Assembly (NCBI RefSeq): GCF_004364125.1
Contig: NZ_SNZV01000002.1
Span: 558,001 to 622,000, forward strand
Length of the DNA stretch: 64,000 bases
Reading direction: 5' to 3'
From: Sphingobacterium paludis
GTDB taxonomy: Bacteria > Bacteroidota > Bacteroidia > Sphingobacteriales > Sphingobacteriaceae
The first letter of the stretch is position 1. Each line of letters starts with the position of its first letter. Under the pieces are notes generated by a model. It saw nothing but the letters and a program-made list of their open reading frames with translations, was not told where the DNA came from and did no database searches. The position numbers and the translations under genes are program-made. Positions 17,586 through 25,705 of the stretch are shown here, piece by piece.

Positions 17586-18560
17586 TTAGTTGTTTTTATA
17601 CGTTTTAAAGGCCTCAATCAGCTGTGGTACAACATCAAATGCATCACCAACGATGCCGTAATCGGCAACTTTAAAGAAGGGTGCCTCCGGATCTTTATTG
17701 ATCACCACGATGGTTTTCGAGGAGCTCACACCGGCAAGATGTTGGATAGCACCGGATATACCAATTGCAATGTACAACTTAGGCGTAACGGCCAATCCGG
17801 TTTGTCCCACGTGCTCTGCATGCGGCCGCCAGCCGGCATCAGACACCGGTTTCGAACATGCCGTAGCCGCACCAAGTACACGAGCAAGTTCTTCCACCAT
17901 CGCCCAATTTTCGGGCCCTTTCATGCCGCGACCGGCAGAAACAACAATTTCGGCCTCTGGCAATGATACTTGGTTCGTTGCGCGTACGATGTCTTTGATC
18001 ACCGTAGAAAGATCATCCGGCGATAAGCTCGGTTGATAAGGCTCTATCGTGATGGACGTGGGCTCTTCCTTCGGTTCAAAACTATTGGGCGTTAAAGCAA
18101 TCACCCGCTTTGAGCCAGTAAGCTCTTCCGTTGCAATTGCTTTATTCGAAAACGCTGTCTTTTGGATGGTCCAAGCCGTGCCCGATAGTCGGGGTAGTGA
18201 AATAGCGCCATCAGCCAAAGCAGCATCGAGTTTTGCGGCGATACGCGGCGCCATACCTTTTCCGCTAAATGAGTTGGAAAGAACCACCGTTTCGGCCTCG
18301 ACGCTTTTCGCCACCTCTGCAATAACCGACGCGTAAGCTTGGTTCAAAAACTGCTTCAGTTCTGCTTGATTTACCGTTATTAACTTTTCTGCTCCGTATT
18401 TTCCAATCTTTTCCAACTCGCTTTGCGCAACCTCACCGATACTAAGTGCATACACGGGCTGATTCACCAAGGTTCCTACTGCTTTCGCAAAAGAAACGGC
18501 CTCCAATGCTGATTTTTTGAAAGCACCGTCCACATGTTCGATATATACTAATACTGACAT
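17586..18560 (-). CDS. etfA: electron transfer flavoprotein subunit alpha
   Basis: FAD-binding subunit of the soluble electron transfer flavoprotein, which carries electrons from acyl-CoA dehydrogenases to the quinone pool. The 324 residues start MSVLVYIEHVDGAFKKSALEAV; the C-terminal FAD domain has the family block GAIQHLAGVSSSKTIVVINKD followed by APFFKVADYGIVGD, and the AGRGMKGPENW segment. Normal length. It lies 26 nt downstream of etfB, the usual etfBA order. No acyl-CoA dehydrogenase or ETF:quinone oxidoreductase is adjacent, so its partners must be elsewhere. Confidence 0.94.
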   Translation of the reverse strand: MSVLVYIEHVDGAFKKSALEAVSFAKAVGTLVNQPVYALSIGEVAQSELEKIGKYGAEKLITVNQAELKQFLNQAYASVIAEVAKSVEAETVVLSNSFSGKGMAPRIAAKLDAALADGAISLPRLSGTAWTIQKTAFSNKAIATEELTGSKRVIALTPNSFEPKEEPTSITIEPYQPSLSPDDLSTVIKDIVRATNQVSLPEAEIVVSAGRGMKGPENWAMVEELARVLGAATACSKPVSDAGWRPHAEHVGQTGLAVTPKLYIAIGISGAIQHLAGVSSSKTIVVINKDPEAPFFKVADYGIVGDAFDVVPQLIEAFKTYKNN

Positions 18561-18586
18561 AAATTTGTTTCTTAAAATTGAAGAAA

Positions 18587-19324
18587 TTAAATAACTTTTG
18601 CTTCCGTGTGCAATAAATTCACTAACTGAGCCAGGTCATCTTTACTGATCAGTTGTACCGCTCCGCGTGATGGGGGCGTGTCATAGTGCACAATTTTGGA
18701 TAATACGGGAACATCGATCGCATCGATAACCTGTAGCGGTTTGCTTCGCGCCGTCATAATGCCACGCATATTCGGGATTTTTGGTTCAGCTACACCTTCT
18801 GCAGTACCGATGACCACAGGTAAACTTACTGATAAGACCTCTTTTCCGCCTTCAATCTCACGCTCTACCGTAATTTCGTCTCCATTGACTTGTAAACTTT
18901 TCGCGATGGATACGGAAGGAATAGCGAGTAGCTCGCCAAGAAAGCCCTGCACCTGAACGCCATTATAGTCTATCGATTCACGTCCCGTCAATATCAAATC
19001 AAATTGCTGCGATTTAGCAAAGGCCGCAATCTGATGAGCAACAAACCAGGCATCGCGTGCAAACGCATTGACCCGAACAGCTTCATCGGCACCAACAGCT
19101 AAAGCTTTTCGAATGGTCGGTTCGGCATCCGCCTCACCAACGTGTATCACCGTAACCGTTGCTTTGCCGCCTTCGGCCAATTCTACAGCCTTCGCTAAAG
19201 CGATCTCATCATACGGGTTAATAATGTACTGAACGCCAGTATTGTTGAATCGGGTGTTATTATCCGTAAATGTAATTTTTGATGTAGTGTCCGGAACATT
19301 ACTTAAACATACGAGTATCTTCAT
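18587..19324 (-). CDS. etfB: electron transfer flavoprotein subunit beta
   Basis: AMP-binding beta subunit of electron transfer flavoprotein, 245 residues, starting MKILVCLSNVPDTTSKITFTDNNTRF. Family segments are YIINPYDEIALAKAVELAE, HVGEADAEPTIRKALAVGADEAVRV, and the LTGRESIDYNGVQVQGFLGELL block. It is the first gene of the etfBA operon; the promoter lies about 110 nt upstream. Confidence 0.94.
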   Translation of the reverse strand: MKILVCLSNVPDTTSKITFTDNNTRFNNTGVQYIINPYDEIALAKAVELAEGGKATVTVIHVGEADAEPTIRKALAVGADEAVRVNAFARDAWFVAHQIAAFAKSQQFDLILTGRESIDYNGVQVQGFLGELLAIPSVSIAKSLQVNGDEITVEREIEGGKEVLSVSLPVVIGTAEGVAEPKIPNMRGIMTARSKPLQVIDAIDVPVLSKIVHYDTPPSRGAVQLISKDDLAQLVNLLHTEAKVI

Positions 19325-19432
19325 CAGTTTATATTTAGCAGTTTATATTTTTTTCGCAACATCGTGTTCGCACAGCTGCACGATACCATTCAGCCAACCG
19401 AAGTTAATCTAACTTCTTCGACCGGCTTATCG

Positions 19433-19464
19433 CAAACCTATTGATTTTCGGGTATAAAATCAAA
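19433..19464 (-). promoter_or_regulatory. promoter of etfBA
   Basis: On the minus strand TTTG (19464-19461), a 20-nt spacer and TAGGTTTG (19440-19433) match the Bacteroidota -33/-7 consensus. The predicted start is near 19429. Confidence 0.7.
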
Positions 19465-19703
19465 CAATTCTGGGATGACGTAAATACAGTCAGTTTTTGG
19501 TTAGCCTCATGATATCGATGATTTATCGTAATGAAATAGCGTCCTTTTTAAGGATATTTTATTTGTTCAGGTTGTATTTTTGTAAAATGGCAAAATTTTG
19601 GCTTTATTCGGTAAGGTCAATAGAGTGTCATTTTCTATGCTAGCATAGTAAATTTTGTTTAAGCTATTTTGATAAACATGGGCCTTAGACGTCGTAGTTT
19701 TCG

Positions 19704-19711
19704 TACTTTTG
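19704..19711 (+). promoter_or_regulatory. -7 element of the TPR gene
   Basis: TACTTTTG fits TAnnTTTG and lies 26 nt ahead of the ATG at 19738. No clear -33 box. Confidence 0.45.
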
Positions 19712-19737
19712 AGCAGATTTAGCAGAAAATTCATGTT

Positions 19738-20076
19738 ATGAGCACGAGAATAGAAGAACTCAAGCAATTTTTACAGGAATCTCCGCAGGAGCCATTTTTG
19801 AAGTATGCGTTAACCTTAGAATATAAAAAAACGGGCAATGCAGAACTGACATTAGCCGGCTTCGAAGAATTGGTGAATATGCATCCAGACTATGTAGGCA
19901 CATATTATCACTTTGCGAAATATTTGGATGAAATTGGTGAGCGGGAGCAATCATTAGCCATGTATAAGCAAGGGATGGAAGTGGCCCAACGTATGCGAAA
20001 TAGACATGCTTATGGCGAGCTGTTAGCGGCCTATAATTTGGCCATGGGTATAGAGGAAGATGATTGGGATGACTAA
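19738..20076 (+). CDS. small tetratricopeptide-repeat protein
   Basis: A 112-residue soluble protein made of two to three TPR-like helix pairs (for example EPFLKYALTLEYKKTGNAEL, then DYVGTYYHFAKYLDEIGEREQSLAMYKQGMEVA) and an acidic tail EEDDWDD. No signal peptide. TPR proteins are binding scaffolds; the partner is unknown. It resembles short conserved TPR proteins of Bacteroidota. The next gene follows after 71 nt and may be separately expressed. Confidence 0.8.
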   Translation: MSTRIEELKQFLQESPQEPFLKYALTLEYKKTGNAELTLAGFEELVNMHPDYVGTYYHFAKYLDEIGEREQSLAMYKQGMEVAQRMRNRHAYGELLAAYNLAMGIEEDDWDD

Positions 20077-20147
20077 AAAAGCATAGAAATTGCATCGTTA
20101 GGATTTTGTGGTATCTTTTTTGTAGTTGTTATGCAAAATCTGATGTA

Positions 20148-20564
20148 ATGCGTTTTGTTGTATATTTAAGTGGACTTTTACTTGCGTTTTCTGCAATCGT
20201 TGGTTGCATAAACACTCGTACGAACGCTAGTGTCGACAACAGCAAATTCGGAAAAATTACAGAAAGTAGATTGGTTGGGTCTTATCGTGGTGATCTTCCC
20301 TGTACGGATTGCGACGCTATTGCAACGGTGCTGACCTTAGCTAACGATAAAGGCTACACACTCGAGTATGTTTACGTGGGAAAGGGCATGGAAGCATTCT
20401 CCAAATCCGGCAAGTGGGAACTAGATAATGGCGAATTGAACCTTGAAGGTTTGGATTACAAATACAAAGTTGAACTCAATCAGCTTAGGCAATTAGACTT
20501 ATCAGGTAAGGAAATCACAGGCGATCTAGCCGAACGTTATGTCCTTCACTCGTTGGAACACTAA
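20148..20564 (+). CDS. NlpE-like copper resistance/envelope lipoprotein
   Basis: Lipoprotein with an NlpE N-terminal-type domain, 138 residues from the ATG at 20148. The signal peptide ends in the lipobox IVGC (Cys20). The diagnostic part is the VGSYRGDLPCTDCDAIATVLTL block with its CxxC motif, followed by the Y-V-GKG-EAFSKSGKWELDNGELNL pattern of NlpE. In Enterobacteria NlpE senses surface contact and redox or copper stress at the outer membrane; only the N-terminal domain is present here. Its own role is not shown by the neighbours. Confidence 0.82.
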   Translation: MRFVVYLSGLLLAFSAIVGCINTRTNASVDNSKFGKITESRLVGSYRGDLPCTDCDAIATVLTLANDKGYTLEYVYVGKGMEAFSKSGKWELDNGELNLEGLDYKYKVELNQLRQLDLSGKEITGDLAERYVLHSLEH

Positions 20565-20784
20565 GCACAAAAAAACATTCTTTCTAAGACTGCCATGAGG
20601 TCCATGCATCTCCGGTATACGATCAGTTTCTGCAATTGTTCATCGACTATAGGTGAAGTGGCCAAGCAGCCAAAAGTGTCTTGACCAAGCACCTTTTGAT
20701 GTTCCATCCAAACGCAATGTGTTGCTTACAGCGCTAACATTTTCCAGATCGTATCAGGATCGTCCTAGATAACGTGAAAGTTGA

Positions 20785-21921
20785 TTACTGATGATTTTCA
20801 CATAGATCTTTTAATGTCTTGACGACAAAATCCACTTCTTCTCTAGTATTGTATTTGCTGAACGAAAACCGAACGGATGGGCGATTTGTGTCGCAAGCCA
20901 GCGCACGAAGTACGTGACTGCCTATTTCGGAACCAGAGCTGCAAGCACTGCCGCCGGAAGCCGATACACCCGCGATGTCTAAACTGAAAAGCAGCATGTC
21001 GGCAATCTCGGTACAGGGCAATGATACGTTGAGAACCGTGTATAGAGATTTTTCAGCTTCGCTGTTGCCGTTAACGGTAACAGCAGGGATAGCCTCACGC
21101 AGTGCGGAAAGCATGTAATCTTTCAATCCCTGTATGTGTGCTCGGTGTTGCTCCATCTCCTGATAGCACAATTCAAGTGCTTTAGCAAGGCCCACAATCC
21201 CATATACATTTTCTGTCCCTCCGCGCATGTTCCGTTCTTGAGCCCCTCCATAAATCAGCGGCTGTATTTTATTTCTTCCGTTGACGTAAAGAAAACCTAC
21301 GCCCTTAGGACCATGAAATTTATGCGCCGCTCCCGTAATAAAATCGATCTGCAGATCGCTAAGGTCATGAACATAATGCCCCATTGTTTGTACGGTATCC
21401 GAGTGAAATACTGCATTGAATTCTTTACAAATTTCGGCTACAGCCCTAATATCTGTCAGATTGCCTATTTCGTTATTTGCGTGCATCAGCGACACAAACG
21501 TGCGCGGGTTGGCGGCAAGAAGTTCACGAAGGTGAGCAAGGTCGACATTGCCTAACTCATCCAACCGGATAAGATCTAAATGGATCAGTCCGCGCTTTTC
21601 CTGTTCCTCTAGCGTATGCAATACCGCATGATGTTCTAGAGGAGAGGTGATTGCATGCGTGATGCCTAGATCGATAATAGACCGCACGATCGCCATGTTG
21701 TCCGCTTCGGTACCGCCCGAAGTAAAGAATATCTCTGAAGGAGACGCTTTTAAAAGTCCGGCAACCGTTTTTCTGGCTTTTTCCACGATTGTTTTTACCT
21801 GACGGCCGTGGGCATGAATAGAAGATGGATTACCGAAATTCTCCTGCATCGTTTCCGTCATCACTTTTATAACTTCAGGCTCTAGCGGTGTCGTCGCGGC
21901 ATTATCGAAATATACTTGCAT
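20785..21921 (-). CDS. cysteine desulfurase (NifS/IscS family)
   Basis: PLP enzyme that takes sulfur from cysteine for Fe-S clusters, thiolated tRNA or cofactors. Start at 21921 gives MQVYFDNAATTPLEPEV and 378 residues; the longer frame runs through the promoter. PLP lysine is K201 in GAAHKFHGPKGVGFLYV and the persulfide Cys327 is in the loop SGGSACSSGSE. The HSDTVQTMGH segment binds the cofactor ring. It belongs to the group II-like/NifS branch without an IscU partner nearby, so whether it serves Fe-S assembly or tRNA thiolation is open. Confidence 0.93.
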   Translation of the reverse strand: MQVYFDNAATTPLEPEVIKVMTETMQENFGNPSSIHAHGRQVKTIVEKARKTVAGLLKASPSEIFFTSGGTEADNMAIVRSIIDLGITHAITSPLEHHAVLHTLEEQEKRGLIHLDLIRLDELGNVDLAHLRELLAANPRTFVSLMHANNEIGNLTDIRAVAEICKEFNAVFHSDTVQTMGHYVHDLSDLQIDFITGAAHKFHGPKGVGFLYVNGRNKIQPLIYGGAQERNMRGGTENVYGIVGLAKALELCYQEMEQHRAHIQGLKDYMLSALREAIPAVTVNGNSEAEKSLYTVLNVSLPCTEIADMLLFSLDIAGVSASGGSACSSGSEIGSHVLRALACDTNRPSVRFSFSKYNTREEVDFVVKTLKDLCENHQ

Positions 21922-21925
21922 GGTG

Positions 21926-21933
21926 CAAAAATA
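21926..21933 (-). promoter_or_regulatory. -7 element directly ahead of the cysteine desulfurase
   Basis: Minus-strand TATTTTTG ends 4 nt before the ATG at 21921, again implying a leaderless transcript and excluding the longer frame start at 21972. Confidence 0.55.
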
Positions 21934-22041
21934 AGCAAAGGAATGGTAAATAGGTACAACATATTTAAGCAATATGTAAAAATAGCCGCTGCGGCATGTA
22001 CATTGCTAGCGCTATCACGACCTTCATGATAGTATACGGGG

Positions 22042-23652
22042 CTAGCGACTTTTTCGTCGGACCATATTGTAGATGGAAAAAAAAGCTCCTGTAAGGACCA
22101 CATATAAGATGATGTCGCCATTCCGGGTGTAAAAAGTAAGCTCTTCGTTTAGATTAATCTCTTGCGTCAGCGCCGCAGGTACCCACCATGTCGTATGTTG
22201 CACCACATCGCCACGCTGGTTAATAAAACCAGAAATACCTGTATTGGCTGAACGTGCCACCCAACGTCTGTTCTCAATAGCTCGTAGCTTTGCATAGGCG
22301 AGGTGTTGATCTTTCCCCGACGTATCGCCCCACCACCCGTCATTAGTCACGATGGCGATAAACTGCGCACCCTGCCTAATGTATTCGGCTACGTAATTTC
22401 CCCAGATTGACTCGTAGCAAATGACAGGTGCGGCGCCAATGCCGCTTCGTGCGTAGACAACAGATGGTTCTTCTTGGCTTCCGTAGCCACCTGTCGAGCC
22501 ACCGAAATGGGCAAAAAGCGGTTTCATAAAAGCAAGAAAATCGCCAAACGGAAGCTGCTCGACGCCCGGCACAAGCTTCGACTTGTGGTAAAACTGCAGT
22601 TTGCTGGTTTGATCGATTAGTACAGCTGCATTGAACGGATCTATAAACCTGTTATTTCCATAATCGCGTGCCGTAATTGTTTTTTGATAGTTGTAAACTT
22701 GATAACTTTCAATACCCGACAGTACACTGCCATTTTTGTAGGTATTCAGGAATGACTGAATACTGTCATACGCAGGATAGTCTCTAAACTCCTCCTCATC
22801 GATGTTGCCGTGTGCCGAGATGGCTGTCTCCGGCCAGATGAAAAATTCGGTATTGGGTTTCCCAACGCTGTTGGAAAGTGCGATCAGATTTTCAAGCTGC
22901 GCTGCGGGCGATATGGAATTGAACTTTCCGTATGGATCAACATTAGGCTGCACGACGACCACCTCGGATGGATTGATATGTTCGGTGTAGCTACCATACT
23001 GTATAAAGGAGATTGTAGATGGTACAACAATAGTAACCCCTAATGCCAAATAGAGCTTCTTGCTATTTATCGCCTCTACCTTTTCACGCTTCTGCCAAAC
23101 AAGAAGGAAAACGAGGATGTTGGCTACCCAAATCCAAACAGACCCTCCGAATACCCCGGTCACGCTATACCATTGTATGAGTTGGTGGAAGTTGGCGAAT
23201 CCGTTTCCTAAGGTCATCCAGGGAAATGCAAGATCCCACCATTGGTGCAAAAATTCGTAGCCTAGCCAGAAGGAGACCAAACCGATAAAGCTATAGCCGA
23301 TGCCTGTTTTTTTGCGAAGCTGATAATACAAGCGGAAAGCCAATGCCATCAAGAGTGGCCCCAGCCCAAAAGGGATCAACGCGATAAGGATAGCAACATA
23401 TCCTGGCAAATAGGCGCTCATGGCATTGTAAACCCAATAGATCGACGCGGTGTTCCAAATAAAACCAGTCAGGAAAGCGAGCCGGAACACGTGTCGGCCC
23501 TTACGCTTCTCATCACTCCGGATCACGCGTTCCACGGCAAACAAAAGCGGTACGAATGCGAAGAACAAAATCGGGCTACTATAGGGGATGGGTGGCCAGG
23601 CCAGCCATAATAGACAGGCGCTCAGTAGCGCTAATAAGTAGTTATTCCTCAC
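22042..23652 (-). CDS. lnt: apolipoprotein N-acyltransferase
   Basis: Inner-membrane enzyme that adds the third acyl chain to lipoproteins. The 536-residue protein starts at a GTG (MRNNYLLALLSACLLWLAWPP) 3 nt after the preceding gene. Six or more membrane segments fill residues 1-220, then the nitrilase domain carries the catalytic triad Glu275 (FIWPETAIS), Lys357 (YHKSKLVPGVE) and Cys412 (VICYESIW), and a last membrane segment follows near 510-530. The window encodes many lipoproteins that would be its substrates. Cotranscribed with the PH/SHOCT gene upstream. Confidence 0.93.
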   Translation of the reverse strand: MRNNYLLALLSACLLWLAWPPIPYSSPILFFAFVPLLFAVERVIRSDEKRKGRHVFRLAFLTGFIWNTASIYWVYNAMSAYLPGYVAILIALIPFGLGPLLMALAFRLYYQLRKKTGIGYSFIGLVSFWLGYEFLHQWWDLAFPWMTLGNGFANFHQLIQWYSVTGVFGGSVWIWVANILVFLLVWQKREKVEAINSKKLYLALGVTIVVPSTISFIQYGSYTEHINPSEVVVVQPNVDPYGKFNSISPAAQLENLIALSNSVGKPNTEFFIWPETAISAHGNIDEEEFRDYPAYDSIQSFLNTYKNGSVLSGIESYQVYNYQKTITARDYGNNRFIDPFNAAVLIDQTSKLQFYHKSKLVPGVEQLPFGDFLAFMKPLFAHFGGSTGGYGSQEEPSVVYARSGIGAAPVICYESIWGNYVAEYIRQGAQFIAIVTNDGWWGDTSGKDQHLAYAKLRAIENRRWVARSANTGISGFINQRGDVVQHTTWWVPAALTQEINLNEELTFYTRNGDIILYVVLTGAFFSIYNMVRRKSR

Positions 23653-23655
23653 TTC

Positions 23656-24381
23656 TTACAGTTGCGATAAGAGTTCTGATTTTTTGTTTTCGTATTCCGC
23701 TTGGGTAATGAGCTGCCGGTCGTAAAGTGTTTTCAGCTTTTTGAGTTTGAGGGTAAGTTCATCCTCGTTAGTAACTATGCTTTTTTCATCAGCCGCCGGG
23801 CTTATATTGTTTCCAGGTAATGGTGAGGGCGTTTCCTTCGTTGGTTCAGCATCTGGACGAATGATCGCTGCCGCGGCCGGCGCTTCTGTAGGTACATCGC
23901 TAGCTGCGTTCATCGACGGACGTTCTTCTTTATCCACGGGCTCCTTTGCAGGTGTTGGCGCTGCTGGTGCAGCTGGCTTCGATGCAGGTGTTGCGTTTCT
24001 ATTTTCCAAAGCCTCTTTGATCAATTGATAGAGCTTCCGCGCTTGTACTTTCGGAATATAGTCTATGGTCAGGTTCTCCCCCGCTGGTGGAATAACAGTG
24101 ACTTTTGCACCGAAAATCTCTTCCTTAAACGCGATGTCCTTGATATCATTCCAAGAAAAAATCTCAAAATTAGTCGCTAAACCAAGTTTCGTAAACTCGC
24201 AGAGAAAAATACGCTTATTACTCACGGTAATACTATCCGGAAGCAGGGTTACGGCAGGCTTCTTCTGCACCGATATATATTGGATATATTCACCGGCGGT
24301 TAACATATCAATTATTTTATCATGGATTTTTTCAACCACCTTGGGGTCTTGTCCATCTTGTAAAAATTTCTCTATAGCCAT
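23656..24381 (-). CDS. PH-like and SHOCT domain protein
   Basis: Cytoplasmic protein of 241 residues with three parts. Residues about 1-125 look like a bacterial PH (YdbS/YokE-like) domain: GEYIQYISVQKKPAVTLLPDSITVSNKRIF and VTVIPPAGENLTIDYIPKVQARKLYQLI. A Pro/Ala-rich disordered linker follows (about 135-205). The last 33 residues, LKLKKLKTLYDRQLITQAEYENKKSELLSQL, form a SHOCT oligomerisation helix pair. It lies directly before lnt, ending 3 nt from the lnt GTG, so it is translated in the same operon. Function unknown. Confidence 0.78.
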   Translation of the reverse strand: MAIEKFLQDGQDPKVVEKIHDKIIDMLTAGEYIQYISVQKKPAVTLLPDSITVSNKRIFLCEFTKLGLATNFEIFSWNDIKDIAFKEEIFGAKVTVIPPAGENLTIDYIPKVQARKLYQLIKEALENRNATPASKPAAPAAPTPAKEPVDKEERPSMNAASDVPTEAPAAAAIIRPDAEPTKETPSPLPGNNISPAADEKSIVTNEDELTLKLKKLKTLYDRQLITQAEYENKKSELLSQL

Positions 24382-24431
24382 CTTGTTATTAAATCAGATT
24401 TCAAAGTATACAGGTCCAACATCGCAGATCT

Positions 24432-25100
24432 TTAACCAGCAGATCCAGCTACACAAAATACGAACTCTCCCTTTATCGGATGGTTCTCAAAATGTAATTT
24501 TAAAGTTGCCAATGTTCCACGCACCGTTTCTTCATAAAGTTTGCTCAGCTCTCTGGATATCGAAGCTTCGCGCTCTTCACCAAAATACTGAATAAATTCG
24601 TCAATCGTCTTTAAAACGCGGTGTGGAGATTCATAAAAAATCATGGTGCGCGTTTCATCGACTAACTGCTTCATCCGTGTTTGACGACCCTTTTTAACAG
24701 GTAAAAAACCCTCAAAGCAAAAACGATCGTTTGGTAAGCCCGAGTTGACCAAGGCCGGAACAAATGCGGTCGCACCCGGCAAGCATTGCACGTCTAAACC
24801 CTCTTTTATCGCTTCCCGTACCAACAGAAAACCAGGGTCCGAGATCGCTGGCGTGCCTGCATCTGATATTAAAGCAATCGTTTGTCCCTCCTTTAAAAAC
24901 TTAATGATCTCGGCCAACGCCTTATGCTCATTGTGTTGATGGTGGGCAAACACCTTTTTCTCGATGCCAAAATGTTTCAACAGCGGACCACTGGTACGCG
25001 TGTCTTCTGCCAAGATGATATCCGCCTCCTTTAAGATGCGAATGGCTCTGAAGGTCATATCTTCCAGGTTGCCAATGGGCGTTGGTACTAAGTAAAGCAT
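24432..25100 (-). CDS. rsmI: 16S rRNA (cytidine1402-2'-O)-methyltransferase RsmI
   Basis: Methylates the ribose of C1402 in the 30S decoding centre. From the ATG at 25100 it has 222 residues starting MLYLVPTPIGNLEDMTFRAIRIL, the canonical opening of the family. Other landmarks are AEDTRTSGPLLKHFGI, LISDAGTPAISDPGFLLV (SAM binding) and FEGFLPVKKGRQTRM. It lacks the C-terminal extension of the 280-residue E. coli enzyme, as is common in Bacteroidota. Longer in-frame starts upstream cross the promoter element. Monocistronic. Confidence 0.94.
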   Translation of the reverse strand: MLYLVPTPIGNLEDMTFRAIRILKEADIILAEDTRTSGPLLKHFGIEKKVFAHHQHNEHKALAEIIKFLKEGQTIALISDAGTPAISDPGFLLVREAIKEGLDVQCLPGATAFVPALVNSGLPNDRFCFEGFLPVKKGRQTRMKQLVDETRTMIFYESPHRVLKTIDEFIQYFGEEREASISRELSKLYEETVRGTLATLKLHFENHPIKGEFVFCVAGSAG

Positions 25101-25103
25101 AGC

Positions 25104-25111
25104 CAAAGTTA
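25104..25111 (-). promoter_or_regulatory. -7 element directly ahead of rsmI
   Basis: Minus-strand TAACTTTG fits TAnnTTTG and ends 3 nt before the ATG. The predicted transcript has essentially no leader. Confidence 0.5.
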
Positions 25112-25363
25112 GGAAATTAAATGAGTAAAGAGTAATGCCGGATGGGCGAAGATATCGTAAAATTATCCCGACCGGGAAATCCATAAAACCATCTTCAGAA
25201 CAGCTGATAGATGAATTGTGTAAGAAAAAAGAAGGTAGGCAGAACGGTTAATTGATTGTTAGAAGTGGTGTAGGAAGGTTTAGTTGTCGGGTATTGTGAT
25301 GAGTAACGACGGAATTCTATGGAATTGTTGTCAGCTACTTTCGTGATCACCTTCCCCCGACAA

Positions 25364-25459
25364 CTAATCTTCTAAGCTGGTATGATCGTCGCCATCGTAG
25401 GCAAACTCCAGCAGATCTATATAGATCTCTTGCTCGAAAAATTCTAAATCTTTTAACAT
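25364..25459 (-). CDS. 31-residue acidic microprotein
   Basis: Small gene not covered by ordinary length cut-offs. The frame ATG...TAG encodes 31 residues beginning MLKDLEFFEQEIYIDLLEFA and ending YDGDDHTSLED; ten Asp/Glu and no cysteine, amphipathic and probably helical up to residue 20. A good promoter lies 26-55 nt upstream of the ATG on the same strand. There is no signal peptide or membrane segment. Function unknown; such small acidic proteins can be binding partners or regulators. No neighbour is in operon with it: rsmI starts 264 nt further downstream. Confidence 0.55.
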   Translation of the reverse strand: MLKDLEFFEQEIYIDLLEFAYDGDDHTSLED

Positions 25460-25484
25460 AATCGTTTTTTTAAATTTTATACTT

Positions 25485-25514
25485 CAAAAATAGGGTACCG
25501 GTGTGAACTGGAAA
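25485..25514 (-). promoter_or_regulatory. promoter of the 31-residue microprotein
   Basis: On the minus strand TTTC (25514-25511), 18 nt, and TATTTTTG (25492-25485). Transcription would start near 25481, about 22 nt ahead of the small ATG. Confidence 0.6.
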
Positions 25515-25646
25515 TTATCCCGATATCAACTAATTGTTAATTCTTGCAGTGTAATATCAAATATATGAAAATATCATAAAAATAAAAATGTTTTAATGTT
25601 AAAATGGAAATTATAAAAATGTTTTTTTGGAATGTTGATGAAAATG

Positions 25647-25675
25647 TTTGATTTCCGTTCCACTTCTTATCTTTG
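25647..25675 (+). promoter_or_regulatory. promoter of serS
   Basis: TTTG at 25647-25650, a 17-nt spacer and TATCTTTG at 25668-25675. This is a close match to the Bacteroidota consensus and lies 30 nt ahead of the serS ATG. Confidence 0.7.
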
Positions 25676-25705
25676 TCCAAGTAGAATGTTATTTTATTTA
25701 TTTTT

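Larger units (their letters stand above)
19325..19737. other. divergent regulatory region between etfB and the TPR gene
   Basis: About 410 bases with no protein-like open frame. It contains one assigned promoter on each strand (19433-19464 minus, 19704-19711 plus). The etfB leader of roughly 100 nt has no obvious structured RNA motif. Confidence 0.55.
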
